A stretch of DNA of 64,000 nt from Asticcacaulis sp. EMRT-3 (GTDB lineage: Bacteria; Pseudomonadota; Alphaproteobacteria; Caulobacterales; Caulobacteraceae): contig NZ_JASERT010000001.1 of NCBI RefSeq assembly GCF_030027245.1, forward strand, positions 827,001-891,000, written 5' to 3'. Below the pieces are notes generated by a model, which worked only from the letters and a program-made list of their open reading frames with translations, had not been told where the DNA came from and ran no database searches. Of the stretch, positions 47,609 through 58,419 are shown one piece after another (position 1 is the stretch's first letter; every line of letters begins with the position of its first letter). The position numbers and the translations under genes are program-made.

Positions 47609-50365
47609 ATGGCCGCATTGCCCCCCGCATTGCTCAAACTGTGTCCTCCGCTCGATCTGGAGGGCCGCGAAATCGAACGCGGAGCCGGACTGGCCTGGCT
47701 GATCTGCCCGCGCGACATGACCACAGCTCAGGCTGAGGCCTGGCTCGACTGGGGTGATTCGCTGGCGCGTGACCTGCCCGCCGGTGCCAAGCGTCGCACG
47801 CCTGACGAAGACGATCCGTTTGATGGCGCGATGGCTGATTATGCGCACAGGCTGGCGCAATGGGGGCTCACACTCGGCTATTTCCACGATTCCGCCGATG
47901 CGAACGCCTTCGCTGAAGCGGTTGAGGCCACCCTGCTGGCCGGACTGGCTGCGCCGGGGCTGGGCCTACCGTCGGGCCATCGCCTGCACCCGACGGCCGG
48001 CGACATCCTGCCGCCATCAAATGAGACGGCTCTGCTCTATCTCGATGATCATGCCGGTCGTCAGGCGCTGGGCCGCCGCCTGATCGACGCACGCGGTCGC
48101 ACCTTAAACCGCACGCTCGGCCAGCATCTTGCCGGAGCGCTTGAGGCGATCAGCGATGCCATCGCACGCAGTGAAGGCGACAACCGCACCAGTCTGAAAC
48201 ACAATGCTGCCCTGGCGCGCGCCGCCGCCCGCGCCCGCCGCCTCGGTGCCAGCGATACCCTGATCGCCCGCCAGATCCAGATGGGCGCGGGCAACTGGCC
48301 GGAAAGTGGTGCGCCTGACGAAACATCGCCCGCCTTGCGTGCCGTCATCGCGCCACGCGACCTTGTCGGGGCCGGTGATCCAATGGCGGTTCTGGCCGCC
48401 GAAGCCGCGCTGGAATCACCTCCTCTGCCGCTGGTGTTTGAACCCGCCGATGCTGAAGCCGTTGAAGCCTTGAATTGCGCGCCACGCGCCGCGCTCAATC
48501 TGACGCGATTTTTCGATGATGATGGCGCATTCGCACTCGACGCCTTTCTCGAAACCACCGCCCTGTGGGTGCGCGTCCTCGATATTGAGGTGGCTATCGG
48601 CTTTTCCGGTGAGGCCCAACATGCGCGCCGCCGCGCTGAGCAGCGCCCGCTGGCCCTGACTCTGGCGGGCCTTGGTGAAGTCCTGGTGGCGCAGGGTCTG
48701 AGTGTGCGCGACACAGCCGGGCTTGACTATGCGGCGCAGATTTTCGCACTATTTGAAGCGGTTGCGCTGGAAACCTCAACACTTCTGGCCGGTCAGCTAG
48801 CCCCCTATGAAGGCTTCGCCGCCGAAAAAACCGAGCGCCTCGACCGTCTGAGCCAGTATATTTACCGGATCGGAGAACTGAAAGGACATGGCGATCTCAA
48901 ACCCCACGCTCTCGAATTGATCCAGACGGCGCAAAAACGGGCGCGCAGCGTCGGGTTGCGCCACAGCCAGATCACCGCCATCTATCAGGATCACGAACTG
49001 GCTCTGCGCCTTGGTGCCAGTCTTGGCGTGCAGGCGCTCGATACACCGCTCACCGTCATGGAAGCGGGCGATGGCCTGTTGATCCCTACGCTCAAAGCCT
49101 GCGTGATCAAGGGGCTGCAAAACCTGGGCATGGACTGGCCGGAGGTGCGGCGTCACCTGCTCGGCAGCCGTCTGCTGCACGATGCGCCGCACATCAATAC
49201 GGCCACCCTCAAATGTAAGGGCCTGAGCGATTTTGAGATCAATCGCCTTCAGGAGGCTTTGCTGACAGCGGAAAACCTGTCCGAAGTCATGTCAACCCGC
49301 CATCTCGATGCCAATTTCATCAAGGATATATGGGGTTTAAGCGATGCCGAACTGGCCGACCCGGCGCTCGATCTTCTGGGCGTCATGGGTTTTTCCGCTG
49401 AGGAAGTGGCCGCAGCCGATGCCCATATTTTCGGCCATCGTGACCCCGAAGCCCTGCGCCTGATCAGCGATGGCGTCTATCATTTGCTGGCGCCTTTGCC
49501 GTTGAAACATCAGGTGGCTTTAAGGCAAAGACTGGAGGCCTTCTGCGACGCCCCCGACATCGTGCCTTTCGCTATTCAGTGGGAACAGGGCGTCAGCGAG
49601 GTGATGAAGCTTTATGCCCTGGCGGCCACAGCGGGCCTGCGCGCTGTGGACGTGCGCCGTCCCGACGCGCCGCCCGATTTCCGGCTTGATATTCCCGACA
49701 TTGACGAAGCCCCCAAACGCCCCCTCGTCGAACCGGTGAAAGAAGCGCCGCCGCGCATTGTTGAAAAACTGGTTGAGCGCGAGCGCAGCCGTTTAAAGCT
49801 GCCCGATCGCCGCAAAGGCTATATCCAGAAGGCGGGCGTCGGCGGCCACAAGGTCTATATCCATACCGGCGAATATGATGATGGCAGCCTTGGCGAAATC
49901 TTCATCGACATGCACAAGGAAGGCGCGGCCTTTCGTTCGCTGATGAATAATTTCGCCATCGCCATTTCGATCGGCCTGCAATATGGCGTGCCGCTCGATG
50001 AATTCGTCGATGCCTTCGCCTTCACCCGTTTTGAACCGGCAGGCCCTGTGACCGGCAATGACCGGGTCAAATCGGCTACCTCGATCCTTGATTATATCTT
50101 CCGCGAACTGGCCATTTCCTATCTCGACCGCGACGATCTGGCCAATGCCGACCCCGCCGGACTGAACGCCGACGGCCTGAGACAGGGCGATCAGCCAGTG
50201 CCTGCCGATACACCCGAAGACGCCCTGCCCGCTTCGCAACTGATCTCGAAAGGCTTTGCGCGCGGCACCCATACCGATAACCTCGTGGTGGTGCCCTTCG
50301 GTGCAAAAGCGCGGCGCGACAGCATTAACCCCTTGCCGGATGAACATGGTATAGAAGAGCGGTAA
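47609..50365 (+). CDS. Class II ribonucleotide-reductase-like pseudoenzyme with C-terminal TSCPD domain
   Basis: 918 residues, collinear with alphaproteobacterial vitamin-B12-dependent NrdJ from about residue 75 onward. [20 protein letters not shown] (78-97), [20 protein letters not shown] (295-314) and [16 protein letters not shown] (529-544) are recognisable NrdJ segments. The TSCPD domain (735-845; [40 protein letters not shown]) is nearly canonical. The catalytic core is eroded: PTGTIG is replaced by [10 protein letters not shown] (459-468), the NPC and CANPCG-type cysteine motifs are gone, only six cysteines remain (12, 33, 290, 498, 536, 646), and the terminal CxxC tail is missing. Reductase activity looks impossible. 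AGGA lies 7 bases before the ATG. The frame is intact, so it is a maintained gene rather than a pseudogene. Confidence 0.8.
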   Translation: MAALPPALLKLCPPLDLEGREIERGAGLAWLICPRDMTTAQAEAWLDWGDSLARDLPAGAKRRTPDEDDPFDGAMADYAHRLAQWGLTLGYFHDSADANAFAEAVEATLLAGLAAPGLGLPSGHRLHPTAGDILPPSNETALLYLDDHAGRQALGRRLIDARGRTLNRTLGQHLAGALEAISDAIARSEGDNRTSLKHNAALARAAARARRLGASDTLIARQIQMGAGNWPESGAPDETSPALRAVIAPRDLVGAGDPMAVLAAEAALESPPLPLVFEPADAEAVEALNCAPRAALNLTRFFDDDGAFALDAFLETTALWVRVLDIEVAIGFSGEAQHARRRAEQRPLALTLAGLGEVLVAQGLSVRDTAGLDYAAQIFALFEAVALETSTLLAGQLAPYEGFAAEKTERLDRLSQYIYRIGELKGHGDLKPHALELIQTAQKRARSVGLRHSQITAIYQDHELALRLGASLGVQALDTPLTVMEAGDGLLIPTLKACVIKGLQNLGMDWPEVRRHLLGSRLLHDAPHINTATLKCKGLSDFEINRLQEALLTAENLSEVMSTRHLDANFIKDIWGLSDAELADPALDLLGVMGFSAEEVAAADAHIFGHRDPEALRLISDGVYHLLAPLPLKHQVALRQRLEAFCDAPDIVPFAIQWEQGVSEVMKLYALAATAGLRAVDVRRPDAPPDFRLDIPDIDEAPKRPLVEPVKEAPPRIVEKLVERERSRLKLPDRRKGYIQKAGVGGHKVYIHTGEYDDGSLGEIFIDMHKEGAAFRSLMNNFAIAISIGLQYGVPLDEFVDAFAFTRFEPAGPVTGNDRVKSATSILDYIFRELAISYLDRDDLANADPAGLNADGLRQGDQPVPADTPEDALPASQLISKGFARGTHTDNLVVVPFGAKARRDSINPLPDEHGIEER

Positions 50366-50415
50366 GGGCGCAAGACTTGCCTGTCAGAACATAAATCCAG
50401 AGAAGGTGTTCTCCT

Positions 50416-50970
50416 ATGAAACATGCAGTCCCGACAAAGAATGGCCCGAAAAAGAATGGCCCGAAACAGTCCCGTCTGAACTCTATAGGCCTGGCCCTGA
50501 TCGCCACGGCGCTTTTCGCCGCCCCGGCCTTTGCGCAGAATGCGGCTGAGGTGACCCGCGCCCAAAACGGTGCCAACTGCCCGCATTGCAATCTCTTTCA
50601 GGCCGATTTCAACAATCGCACCCTGAAAAACAAGAATTTCGCCGGTGCGCGTCTGCGTCAGGCCGATATGGGACTGGGCATTTTCAACGGCACCACCTTT
50701 GCCGGCGATGACCTGCGCGACATCAACGGGGCCGCCGCCCTGTTCGGCCACGTCAATTTCAGCCGCGCCAACCTGACCAATGCCAATTTCGTCGGAGCCT
50801 ATCTCGAACATGCCAATTTCAGCGGTGCCACGCTCGATGGCGTCAATTTTTCGGGCGCGGAAATGGGTTCGGCGGTCGGCCTGACGCAACGCCAGCTCGA
50901 CAAGGCGTGCGGCGACGCCTCGACGGAAATGCCGCGCGGCCTGCGTATTCCGGTGTGCCGACTGAAATAA
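50416..50970 (+). CDS. Secreted pentapeptide-repeat protein
   Basis: 184 residues. The N-terminus has a tandem KNGPKKNGPK segment encoded by a near-exact DNA repeat (50438-50465), then a signal peptide ending near AFA-Q (about residue 41). The mature part opens with CPHC (56-59) and continues with pentapeptide repeats A(N/D)(L/F)xx for roughly 18 turns (about 60-150), forming a right-handed beta-helix. It closes with LTQRQLDKACGDASTEMP, a tail I recall from other Caulobacter-type pentapeptide proteins. The function is unknown; CPHC could bind metal or form a disulfide. Confidence 0.85.
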   Translation: MKHAVPTKNGPKKNGPKQSRLNSIGLALIATALFAAPAFAQNAAEVTRAQNGANCPHCNLFQADFNNRTLKNKNFAGARLRQADMGLGIFNGTTFAGDDLRDINGAAALFGHVNFSRANLTNANFVGAYLEHANFSGATLDGVNFSGAEMGSAVGLTQRQLDKACGDASTEMPRGLRIPVCRLK

Positions 50971-51027
50971 CGTCTTTTCCGACAGGTTAAGTCTGATACA
51001 TCTGCCTGGTCACAACCATGTAATATT

Positions 51028-51750
51028 ATGCCGACAGACATTTTCCGCCCCAGACTGTCTTTTAATTCAAATGCAAAATTTTCCGCCCTCCAGCTTGGGC
51101 GGGAAAAGAGTAATGTTCTTCAGATAGATGGCCTGTTGCTGAACGCTGAACCGGTCAAGGCCTATGCCCAGGCGTGTCAGGATTATACACCACCTTACAA
51201 TTCCTTCTATCCAGGTCTGACCGCACCGGTTCCAGAGGATATGGTTCTGAATCTGATAACAGCCCTGCGCAAAATCCTGCGGAGTGGCTATGGTATATCT
51301 GAAAGCACTCACCTGATTTATAATGCCTTTTTCGGTCTTGTGACACATGCACACGCCGATCTGCACCCTTTCCAGACCCTTCCGCATATTGACGATTTTT
51401 CGCGGTATCAAATCGCGGCCGTCTATTATATGTGCGGTACGGATCATGGTGGCACAGCCTTCTACCGTCAAAAGCGTACAGGCTTTGAGCGTATCGAGCC
51501 AGATCGTTTGGCCGCCTATAATGACCACATGCAAGATGAACTACAGGCCCGCGCCGGTTTGGCTCCGGCTTATTTTCAGGATAGCGATGACGATTACGAA
51601 CAGATCGGTAAAATCGATTCCTGCTTTAATCGCATGGTTGTTTATCCAAGCTACCTGCTCCATTCCGGTCTTGTGAATCCCGGCCTACTGTCAAAAGACC
51701 CAAAAAAAGGCCGCTTAACCGCAAACTTCTTCTTCGGAATTTCCAGATAA
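51028..51750 (+). CDS. DUF6445-like putative 2-oxoglutarate/Fe(II) oxygenase-fold protein
   Basis: 240 residues, no signal peptide. LPHIDDFSRYQIAAVYYM (about 118-135) provides a possible HxD metal pair, VVYPSYLLHSGLVNP (about 207-221) a distal histidine, and RLTANFFF (about 230-237) an arginine in the position that binds 2-oxoglutarate. This is the pattern of DUF6445, often found near tryptophan halogenases and TonB receptors in Caulobacterales; neither is adjacent here. Base composition is less GC-rich than its neighbours, which may point to transfer. The substrate is unknown. Confidence 0.7.
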   Translation: MPTDIFRPRLSFNSNAKFSALQLGREKSNVLQIDGLLLNAEPVKAYAQACQDYTPPYNSFYPGLTAPVPEDMVLNLITALRKILRSGYGISESTHLIYNAFFGLVTHAHADLHPFQTLPHIDDFSRYQIAAVYYMCGTDHGGTAFYRQKRTGFERIEPDRLAAYNDHMQDELQARAGLAPAYFQDSDDDYEQIGKIDSCFNRMVVYPSYLLHSGLVNPGLLSKDPKKGRLTANFFFGISR

Positions 51751-51803
51751 CTTGTACACTCCGCTATCAGGGCCGGAAACAGTTATGTCGTCGCGACAGC
51801 CAC

Positions 51804-53600
51804 TCAGGTGACCTTCAATGGCAAAGCCGTGCGGACATGCAATTCTTTCAATTGCTTATCCTCAACGCCTGACGGCGCATTCATCATCACATCCTGGCCT
51901 TGCTGGTTCAGCGGGAAGGCGATGACCTCACGGATCGCCTGTTGCCCGGCCAGCAGCATGACGATGCGGTCGATGCCGGGGGCCAGACCACCGTGCGGCG
52001 GCGCGCCGTATTTGAACGCATTGAGCATCCCGCCAAACTGGCTTTCGACGAAATCGGCGTCATAACCGGCAATCTCGAACGCTTTCAGCATGATGTCCTG
52101 CTTGTGGTTCCGAATTGCGCCGGAACACAGCTCATAGCCATTGCAGACGATGTCGTACTGATAGGCCAGAATGTCGAGCGGGTCTTTGGTTTGCAAAGCC
52201 TCCATCTCGCCTTGCGGCATCGAGAACGGATTGTGCGAGAAATCGACCTTCTTTTCGTCGTCATTATACTCAAACATCGGGAAATCGACGATCCAGCAGA
52301 AGCGGAACTGGTCTTCATCGACCAGACCGAGATCGGTGCCCACCTTGGTGCGCGCTAAACCGGCGAACTTGACGAATTCATCGACCTTGCCCGCCACGAA
52401 GAAGGCCGCGTCGCCGCTGCCAAGGCCAAGTTGCTGGCGCAGGGCTTCTGTGCGCTCCTCGCCGATATTTTTGGCCACCGGCCCTGCGGCTTCCAGCCCC
52501 TCAGTCGCGCCTTCCGGCGTGCGCCAGAAGATATAGCCGAGCCCCTTTTGGCCTTCACCCTGTGCCCAAGAATTTATCTTGTCGCAGAAGGCGCGTGAAC
52601 CACCGCCCTTGGCCGGAATCGCCCAGACGGCGGTTTTTTCCTGTTCCAGAATCGAGGCGAACACCTTGAAACCGGAACCGGCAAAATGCACGGAGACATC
52701 CTGCATCTCGATCGGGTTGCGCAGGTCGGGCTTGTCCGAGCCGTATTTGGCGATCGAGTCCTTGTAAGGGATGCGCTGGAACGGATAATCCGACACACGC
52801 TTGCCCTCACCGAACTCGCTGAACAGGCCGTGCATGACCGGCTCGATGGCGGCGAACACATCTTCCTGCGTCACAAAGCTCATCTCAATATCGAGCTGGT
52901 AGAATTCGAGCGAGCGGTCGGCGCGCAAATCTTCGTCGCGGAAGCAGGGCGCGATCTGGAAGTAGCGGTCGAAGCCCGAAACCATCAGCAATTGCTTGAA
53001 TTGCTGCGGGGCCTGCGGCAGGGCATAGAACTTGCCGGGATGCAGGCGCGACGGCACCAGAAAATCGCGTGCGCCTTCGGGCGACGAAGCAGTCAGGATC
53101 GGCGTCTGGTATTCGAGGAAGCCTTGCGCCACCATGCGGTTGCGGATCGACTGGATCACGTTCGAGCGCAGCACGATATTTTTGTGCAGGGTTTCGCGGC
53201 GCAGATCGAGGAAGCGGTTTTTCAGGCGGATTTCCTCAGGGTATTCAGGCTCACCGAATACCGGCAGCGGCAGTTCGGCGGCTTCCGACAAGACCTCGAC
53301 ATCGGCTACCTGAACCTCGATCTCACCCGTCGGCAGATTGGCGTTGATCGTGGCGTCATCGCGCCTGACCACCTTGCCATCGACACGGATGACGCTCTCG
53401 GCGCGCAAACGCTCCACCTTGGCGAAACCCGGCGAAGACGGATCGAACACCAGTTGCGTCAAACCGTAATGGTCGCGCAGGTCGATGAACAAAAGGCCGC
53501 CGTGGTCACGTTTGCGGTGAATCCAGCCCGAAAGGCGGGCCTGAGAGCCGGCATCGGCAGCGCGCAGGGCGCCGCAGGTGTGAGAACGGTAAATGTGCAT
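51804..53600 (-). CDS. aspS: Aspartyl-tRNA synthetase
   Basis: Class II synthetase, 598 residues from ATG 53600 ([10 protein letters not shown]). It has an N-terminal OB-fold anticodon domain (1-105), class II motif 2 [18 protein letters not shown], a bacterial GAD insertion (about 290-420) and motif 3 [14 protein letters not shown]. Whether it is discriminating or also charges tRNA-Asn cannot be settled from this window. It is divergent from hdaA across 219 bases without a recognisable gene. Confidence 0.97.
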   Translation of the reverse strand: MHIYRSHTCGALRAADAGSQARLSGWIHRKRDHGGLLFIDLRDHYGLTQLVFDPSSPGFAKVERLRAESVIRVDGKVVRRDDATINANLPTGEIEVQVADVEVLSEAAELPLPVFGEPEYPEEIRLKNRFLDLRRETLHKNIVLRSNVIQSIRNRMVAQGFLEYQTPILTASSPEGARDFLVPSRLHPGKFYALPQAPQQFKQLLMVSGFDRYFQIAPCFRDEDLRADRSLEFYQLDIEMSFVTQEDVFAAIEPVMHGLFSEFGEGKRVSDYPFQRIPYKDSIAKYGSDKPDLRNPIEMQDVSVHFAGSGFKVFASILEQEKTAVWAIPAKGGGSRAFCDKINSWAQGEGQKGLGYIFWRTPEGATEGLEAAGPVAKNIGEERTEALRQQLGLGSGDAAFFVAGKVDEFVKFAGLARTKVGTDLGLVDEDQFRFCWIVDFPMFEYNDDEKKVDFSHNPFSMPQGEMEALQTKDPLDILAYQYDIVCNGYELCSGAIRNHKQDIMLKAFEIAGYDADFVESQFGGMLNAFKYGAPPHGGLAPGIDRIVMLLAGQQAIREVIAFPLNQQGQDVMMNAPSGVEDKQLKELHVRTALPLKVT

Positions 53601-53819
53601 GTCAAAAGCCGTATAGAATAAGGAATTTAGTTGCCGCGTAGGGCACATGATGCGCCTGTAAAGTCAAGTCCTTTTGGCAATTTGCACTACGCTCAGGACG
53701 GGCTTTTCATCAACAGGCCAGCGATCTTCTCCCCAGCCGCGCGCATTGTCATTGGGCGCGATGGCTTCTACACTCAAGGCCCGTCCAATCAGCCCTTTCC
53801 TTAAACCCGCCACAGGCCC

Positions 53820-54494
53820 TTGCCGCATCAACTGCCCCTCGATCTCGAAGCGCCCGACCGTTACAGCCGCGACCGCTTCATCGCCACGCCACCCCTGCGC
53901 GACGTGCTGAGCCTGCTTGAGCGCGATAAATCGTGGCTTTCGCCGCATCTGATCCTGCAAGGGCCGACCGGCAGCGGCAAGACCCATCTCGGCCACATCT
54001 TCGCCGCCGATCATGACGGCCTGTTTCTGAGCGCCGCCGACACGCACCAGCTTGATCCGGCCCGGCTGGAAGCGCGCCCCTATGTGGTCGATGATGCCGA
54101 AATGGCCGATGAAGAAGCTCTGTTTCACTTAAGTAATCACGTTCAGACATACGGACAAAAGCTTGTTTTAACAACCCATATTCAGCCCCTCATGTGGGAA
54201 ACCCACCTGCCCGACCTGGCCTCGCGCCTGCGCGCCATGCGGCTGATCGTGCTGCCCGAACCCGACGAAGACCTGCTGACCGGCATATTTCATAAGCTAT
54301 TCTCCGAGCGGGCGATTTCGCCTTCCGCCGACTGTATCGACTATCTGGTGCGCCGCATGGATCGCTCGGTCGCTACCGCACAAAAAATTGTCACAGAACT
54401 TGAGCATTATGCCAATGGCCGTCCGTTCAACCGGATGCTGGCGCGCGACTATATGGAAAGTGGCCAGACATCCCTATTTGATGAATCGACGTAG
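53820..54494 (+). CDS. hdaA: HdaA, DnaA-related regulatory inactivator
   Basis: A 224-residue AAA+ protein lacking the DnaA DNA-binding domain. The first residues MPHQLPLDL contain a beta-clamp-binding motif (QLPLDL, residues 4-9). Walker A is GPTGSGKT (48-55), Walker B is YVVDDAEM, and sensor segments are DLASRLRAM and [12 protein letters not shown]. With the clamp it stimulates DnaA-ATP hydrolysis to prevent re-initiation, as shown for HdaA in Caulobacter. An in-frame stop at 53802 makes TTG 53820 the first possible start. ppk1 follows after 82 bases. Confidence 0.92.
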   Translation: MPHQLPLDLEAPDRYSRDRFIATPPLRDVLSLLERDKSWLSPHLILQGPTGSGKTHLGHIFAADHDGLFLSAADTHQLDPARLEARPYVVDDAEMADEEALFHLSNHVQTYGQKLVLTTHIQPLMWETHLPDLASRLRAMRLIVLPEPDEDLLTGIFHKLFSERAISPSADCIDYLVRRMDRSVATAQKIVTELEHYANGRPFNRMLARDYMESGQTSLFDEST

Positions 54495-54576
54495 TTCGAC
54501 AGATTTTAAGAGTTTTCCACTAGGTTTCCCCAAAAAAGCCACCAAAAAAGCCCACAGAAAAGCCTATTTATATCTC

Positions 54577-56847
54577 ATGACCGATTCGCCCGCCACCAGC
54601 CTGCCCGCCCCGACCGAAGCGCCCCTGTCCGCCCTGTCCGTGCCGGGCGAGGCCGTGGCCGCGACACCTAAGCCTGAGGCCTATGATTTCAGCGAAGACA
54701 CGCCGCTCGATCCCACGCTTTATGTCAATCGTGAACTGAGCTGGCTGGCCTTTAACCAGCGCGTCATCGAAGAAGCGAGAAATCCGCGTCATCCGCTTTT
54801 GGAGCGCTTACGTTTTCTGTCGATCTCGGCCAATAATCTCGATGAATTCTACATGGTGCGCGTAGCCGGCCTGCAAGGTCAGGTGCGCGAAGGCGTGCGC
54901 GTGCTGAGCGCCGATGGCCATACGCCTGCCGAACAGCTCGAACTGGTCAACAGCGCCGCCAGCCAGCTAATGAGCCGCCAGCAGGCCATCTGGTCGCATA
55001 TCCGCCATCAGCTTCACGATGAAGGCCTGATCCTGCTTCATCCGAAGGACATCAACAAGACCGATACGGCCTGGCTCGAAAAGCAGTTCGAGAGCCAGCT
55101 TTTTCCGGTGCTGACGCCGCTGGCCATCGATCCGGCCCACCCGTTTCCGTTTATCCCCAATCTCGGCTTTTCCATCGTCCTGAAGCTGATCCGGCGCAGC
55201 GACAACAAGACCATGTATGCGCTGGTGCCGATCCCCACCGGCGTCAAGCGCTTCTGGGAAGTGGTCACCACGGCGCGCAAGCCCGGCGATACCGGCCCGC
55301 AGCGCCGCAAATTCATCTCGCTGGAAAACTTTGTCTCCCTGTTCCTCAATCAGCTCTTTCCGGGCTTTGACATCGTTTCGCGCGGCCTTTTCCGAATCCT
55401 GCGCGATTCCGACATCGAAATGGAGGAAGAGGCCGAAGATCTGGTGCGCGAGTTCGAGGCCCTGATCAAGCAGCGCCGTCTGGGCTCCGTGGTGCGGGTC
55501 GAGATCGATGAAAACATGCCGGAAGACCTGCGCGATTTCATCACCGGCCACCTCCACGCCAAGGGCAAAGACGTGGTGCTGATGAATGGCATTCTCGGCA
55601 TGGCCGAGGTGGCGCAACTGATTCCGCGCGACCGCAACGATCTGAAGTTCAAACCGTTCGAGCCGCGCTTCCCCGAACGCATCCGTGACAATGGCGGTGA
55701 TATATTCGGTGCCATCCGCGACAAGGATATTCTGGTTCACCACCCGTTTGAATCGTTCGACGCCGTGGTGCAGTTCCTCAAACAGGCGGCGCGTGATCCG
55801 AACGTGATCGCCATCAAGCAGACCCTGTACCGCACCTCGAAAGATTCGCCGATTGTGGCGGCCCTGATCGAGGCCGCCGAACAGGGCAAGAATGTCACCG
55901 CCCTGGTCGAGATCAAGGCGCGCTTCGATGAAGAAGCCAACCTGCGCTGGGCGCGCGCCATGGAACGCGCCGGCGTGCATGTCGTCTATGGTTTTGTCGA
56001 ATACAAGACCCACGCCAAGCTCAGCGTGGTGGTGCGCCGCGAAGGCGAATCGCTGCGCACCTATTGCCATTTCGGCACCGGCAATTATCACGTCATCACG
56101 GCCAAGATCTATACCGACCTGTCCTTGTTCACCGCTAATCCCGAACTGGGCCGTGACGCCATGCGCGTGTTCAACTTCATCACCGGCTATGCCCGCCCGG
56201 AGATGATGGAAAAACTCTATTTCTCACCTGTTACCTTAAAACCTGGACTTATCCACCTGATTGATCAGGAAATAAATAATGCTAAGGCGGGCAAGCCCGC
56301 ACAAATCTGGGCCAAGCTCAATGCGCTGGTTGATCCGACCATTATCAAAAAACTCTATCAGGCCTCACAGGCCGGGGTGCAGATTGATCTGGTGATCCGT
56401 GGTATCTGCTGCCTGCGTCCGGGGGTGCCCGGTGTGTCGGAAAACATCCGCGTCAAATCCATCGTCGGCCGCTTCCTCGAACATGCGCGCATCGTCTGCT
56501 TCGCCAATGGCCACACCCTGCCCTCGGATCAGGCGCGCGTCTTCATGTCGTCAGCCGACTGGATGAGCCGCAATCTTGACCGCCGCGTCGAGGCCATGAT
56601 CCCCATTGAAAACCCGACCGTCCATCGTCAGGTGCTCGATCAGATCATGGTGGCCAATCTGAATGACGAGGCCCAGACCTGGTCACTGGGCAATGACGGC
56701 ATCTATCATCGCCTCGATACCCGCCACCTCGACAAGCCCTTTTCAGTGCATGACTATTTCATGACCAACCCGTCGCTTTCCGGTCGCGGACGCGGCGTCA
56801 AGGATATGCCGCAGGCCTTTGATCATATTGGCGCCCGCAAAGTCTGA
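54577..56847 (+). CDS. ppk1: Polyphosphate kinase 1
   Basis: Synthesises polyphosphate from ATP; 756 residues. After a Pro/Ala-rich leader (1-45) come the N domain ([20 protein letters not shown]), the head domain and two phospholipase-D-like catalytic domains with the autophosphorylated H479 in [10 protein letters not shown] and [12 protein letters not shown]. The start at ATG 54577 lacks a clear ribosome site, but earlier in-frame starts overlap hdaA. It ends 75 bases before ppx. Confidence 0.96.
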   Translation: MTDSPATSLPAPTEAPLSALSVPGEAVAATPKPEAYDFSEDTPLDPTLYVNRELSWLAFNQRVIEEARNPRHPLLERLRFLSISANNLDEFYMVRVAGLQGQVREGVRVLSADGHTPAEQLELVNSAASQLMSRQQAIWSHIRHQLHDEGLILLHPKDINKTDTAWLEKQFESQLFPVLTPLAIDPAHPFPFIPNLGFSIVLKLIRRSDNKTMYALVPIPTGVKRFWEVVTTARKPGDTGPQRRKFISLENFVSLFLNQLFPGFDIVSRGLFRILRDSDIEMEEEAEDLVREFEALIKQRRLGSVVRVEIDENMPEDLRDFITGHLHAKGKDVVLMNGILGMAEVAQLIPRDRNDLKFKPFEPRFPERIRDNGGDIFGAIRDKDILVHHPFESFDAVVQFLKQAARDPNVIAIKQTLYRTSKDSPIVAALIEAAEQGKNVTALVEIKARFDEEANLRWARAMERAGVHVVYGFVEYKTHAKLSVVVRREGESLRTYCHFGTGNYHVITAKIYTDLSLFTANPELGRDAMRVFNFITGYARPEMMEKLYFSPVTLKPGLIHLIDQEINNAKAGKPAQIWAKLNALVDPTIIKKLYQASQAGVQIDLVIRGICCLRPGVPGVSENIRVKSIVGRFLEHARIVCFANGHTLPSDQARVFMSSADWMSRNLDRRVEAMIPIENPTVHRQVLDQIMVANLNDEAQTWSLGNDGIYHRLDTRHLDKPFSVHDYFMTNPSLSGRGRGVKDMPQAFDHIGARKV

Positions 56848-56922
56848 TAACGCCCTTTTGAACTGGTCAAACCCCAGCAAAGGCTTTAAGCGCAGAGGTG
56901 GATTTGACCGGAGACGGGTGCC

Positions 56923-58404
56923 TTGAACTATAATACCGCCGTCATCGATATTGGCTCCAATTCGGTGCGCCTCGTCATCTATCGTGTCGAAGGCCGCTCG
57001 ATCTGGCCCATTTTCAATGAAAAGGTGCTGGCGGGCCTTGGCCGCGATCTGAAAACCACGGGCGTCCTGCATAAGGGCGGGGTGAAGGAAAGCCTGATCG
57101 CGCTGCGGCGTTTCAAAGCCATCCTCGAAACCTACAATCTCAATGGCATTCACGCCGTCGCCACAGCCGCCATACGCGAAGCCGAAGATGGCCGTGATTT
57201 TGTCGCGCAGGTTTTGCGCATGACCGGCTTTTCCGTCCGCATCTTGAGCGGTGCTGAGGAAGCCTGGTATTCGGCCCTGGGCGTGCGCTGCGGCCATCTC
57301 GATGCGCATGGCGTGGTCGGCGACCTCGGCGGCTCTTCACTCGAACTGATCGATCTCGACGGCCATGACGCCAGTGCGGGCATCACCCTGCCGCTCGGCC
57401 CGTTTGCGCTCGGCGCGCCCAAACCGATCGATCTCGATAAAACCTATCCCGCTATCCGTGAGCAACTGACGCCGCTCAAAGGCCGTTTCGCCAATCCGAA
57501 ATTTCACGCTGTGGGCGGGGCGTGGCGTAATCTGGCGCTGATCTGGATGATGAAGCAGCATTATCCGTTGCAGATTGTGCAACAGTTCGAGCTACCCGCC
57601 CGTGAGGCGCTCGAAATTTCACGCCTGATCGCCAGCCAGTCCTTGTCATCGCTTGAAAAATTGCCGGGTGTTTCCAAGCGTCGCCTCGAAAACATCTCCT
57701 ATGCCGCTCTGGTTTTGCAGGGACTGATCGAGGAACTGAAGTTCGAAACCCTGTGCTTTTCCGCCTTCGGCCTGCGTGAAGGCCTGCTGTTCGAATCGCT
57801 GGGCGACGATCTGAAGCGTGACGATCCGCTCATCGCCGGCTGCGCCGCCCTCGGTGCGCGCCTCGGCATCAATGATGATCTGGGCCCGGCGCTCGGCGAG
57901 TGGGCGATGGACTTTTATGCCAGCCTCGATCAGGAACAGATTGAATCGCCCAGCGAAAAGCTGATCCGTTCGGCCGCCAAGCTGAGCGACATCGGCGCGC
58001 GCCTCCATCCCGACCACCGCGCCGATCTGGCCAGTGATCAGGTGTTGCGCGCCCCTATTCCGGGCCAGAACCACGAAGAGCGCGTCTTTTTGGCCTGCGC
58101 CGTCTATACGCGCTATTCCGGCGACACCTATACGCGCGAACCGGTGCTGACGGGCCGCATTCTGGGCGAGGATAAATTGCGTCAGGCCACCCAGCTTGGC
58201 CTGTTATTGCGGCTGGGTTGCGATCTTTCGGCCAAATCGGCGCGGCTGCTGGTGCAATCGCACGTCACACAGGATCAGGGACAACTGGTGCTTAGCGCCA
58301 AGGCGGGCTGGGAGGATCTTCTGCTCGGCGAACAAACGAGGCGGCGTGCCCGCGCCCTGGCGCAGTCGCTTAAGCTGAACCTGAACATTGTCACCTATCC
58401 GTAA
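56923..58404 (+). CDS. ppx: Exopolyphosphatase / GppA-type phosphatase
   Basis: Hydrolyses polyphosphate or pppGpp; 493 residues, sugar-kinase/actin fold. P-loop motifs are AVIDIGSNSVRLVIY (residues 6-20) and VGDLGGSSLELIDLD, with the catalytic glutamate region near ATAAIREAEDG. The C-terminal part contains an HD-like helical domain. The start is TTG 56923 with a G-rich site upstream. It pairs with ppk1 for polyphosphate turnover and is convergent with rnd. Confidence 0.94.
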   Translation: MNYNTAVIDIGSNSVRLVIYRVEGRSIWPIFNEKVLAGLGRDLKTTGVLHKGGVKESLIALRRFKAILETYNLNGIHAVATAAIREAEDGRDFVAQVLRMTGFSVRILSGAEEAWYSALGVRCGHLDAHGVVGDLGGSSLELIDLDGHDASAGITLPLGPFALGAPKPIDLDKTYPAIREQLTPLKGRFANPKFHAVGGAWRNLALIWMMKQHYPLQIVQQFELPAREALEISRLIASQSLSSLEKLPGVSKRRLENISYAALVLQGLIEELKFETLCFSAFGLREGLLFESLGDDLKRDDPLIAGCAALGARLGINDDLGPALGEWAMDFYASLDQEQIESPSEKLIRSAAKLSDIGARLHPDHRADLASDQVLRAPIPGQNHEERVFLACAVYTRYSGDTYTREPVLTGRILGEDKLRQATQLGLLLRLGCDLSAKSARLLVQSHVTQDQGQLVLSAKAGWEDLLLGEQTRRRARALAQSLKLNLNIVTYP

Positions 58405-58419
58405 GATTCAAATAGATTT

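Noticed and set aside
53664..54128. Minus-strand 154-codon frame across the aspS-hdaA gap
   Set aside because: Most of it is antisense to hdaA, and its composition is that of a shadow frame.
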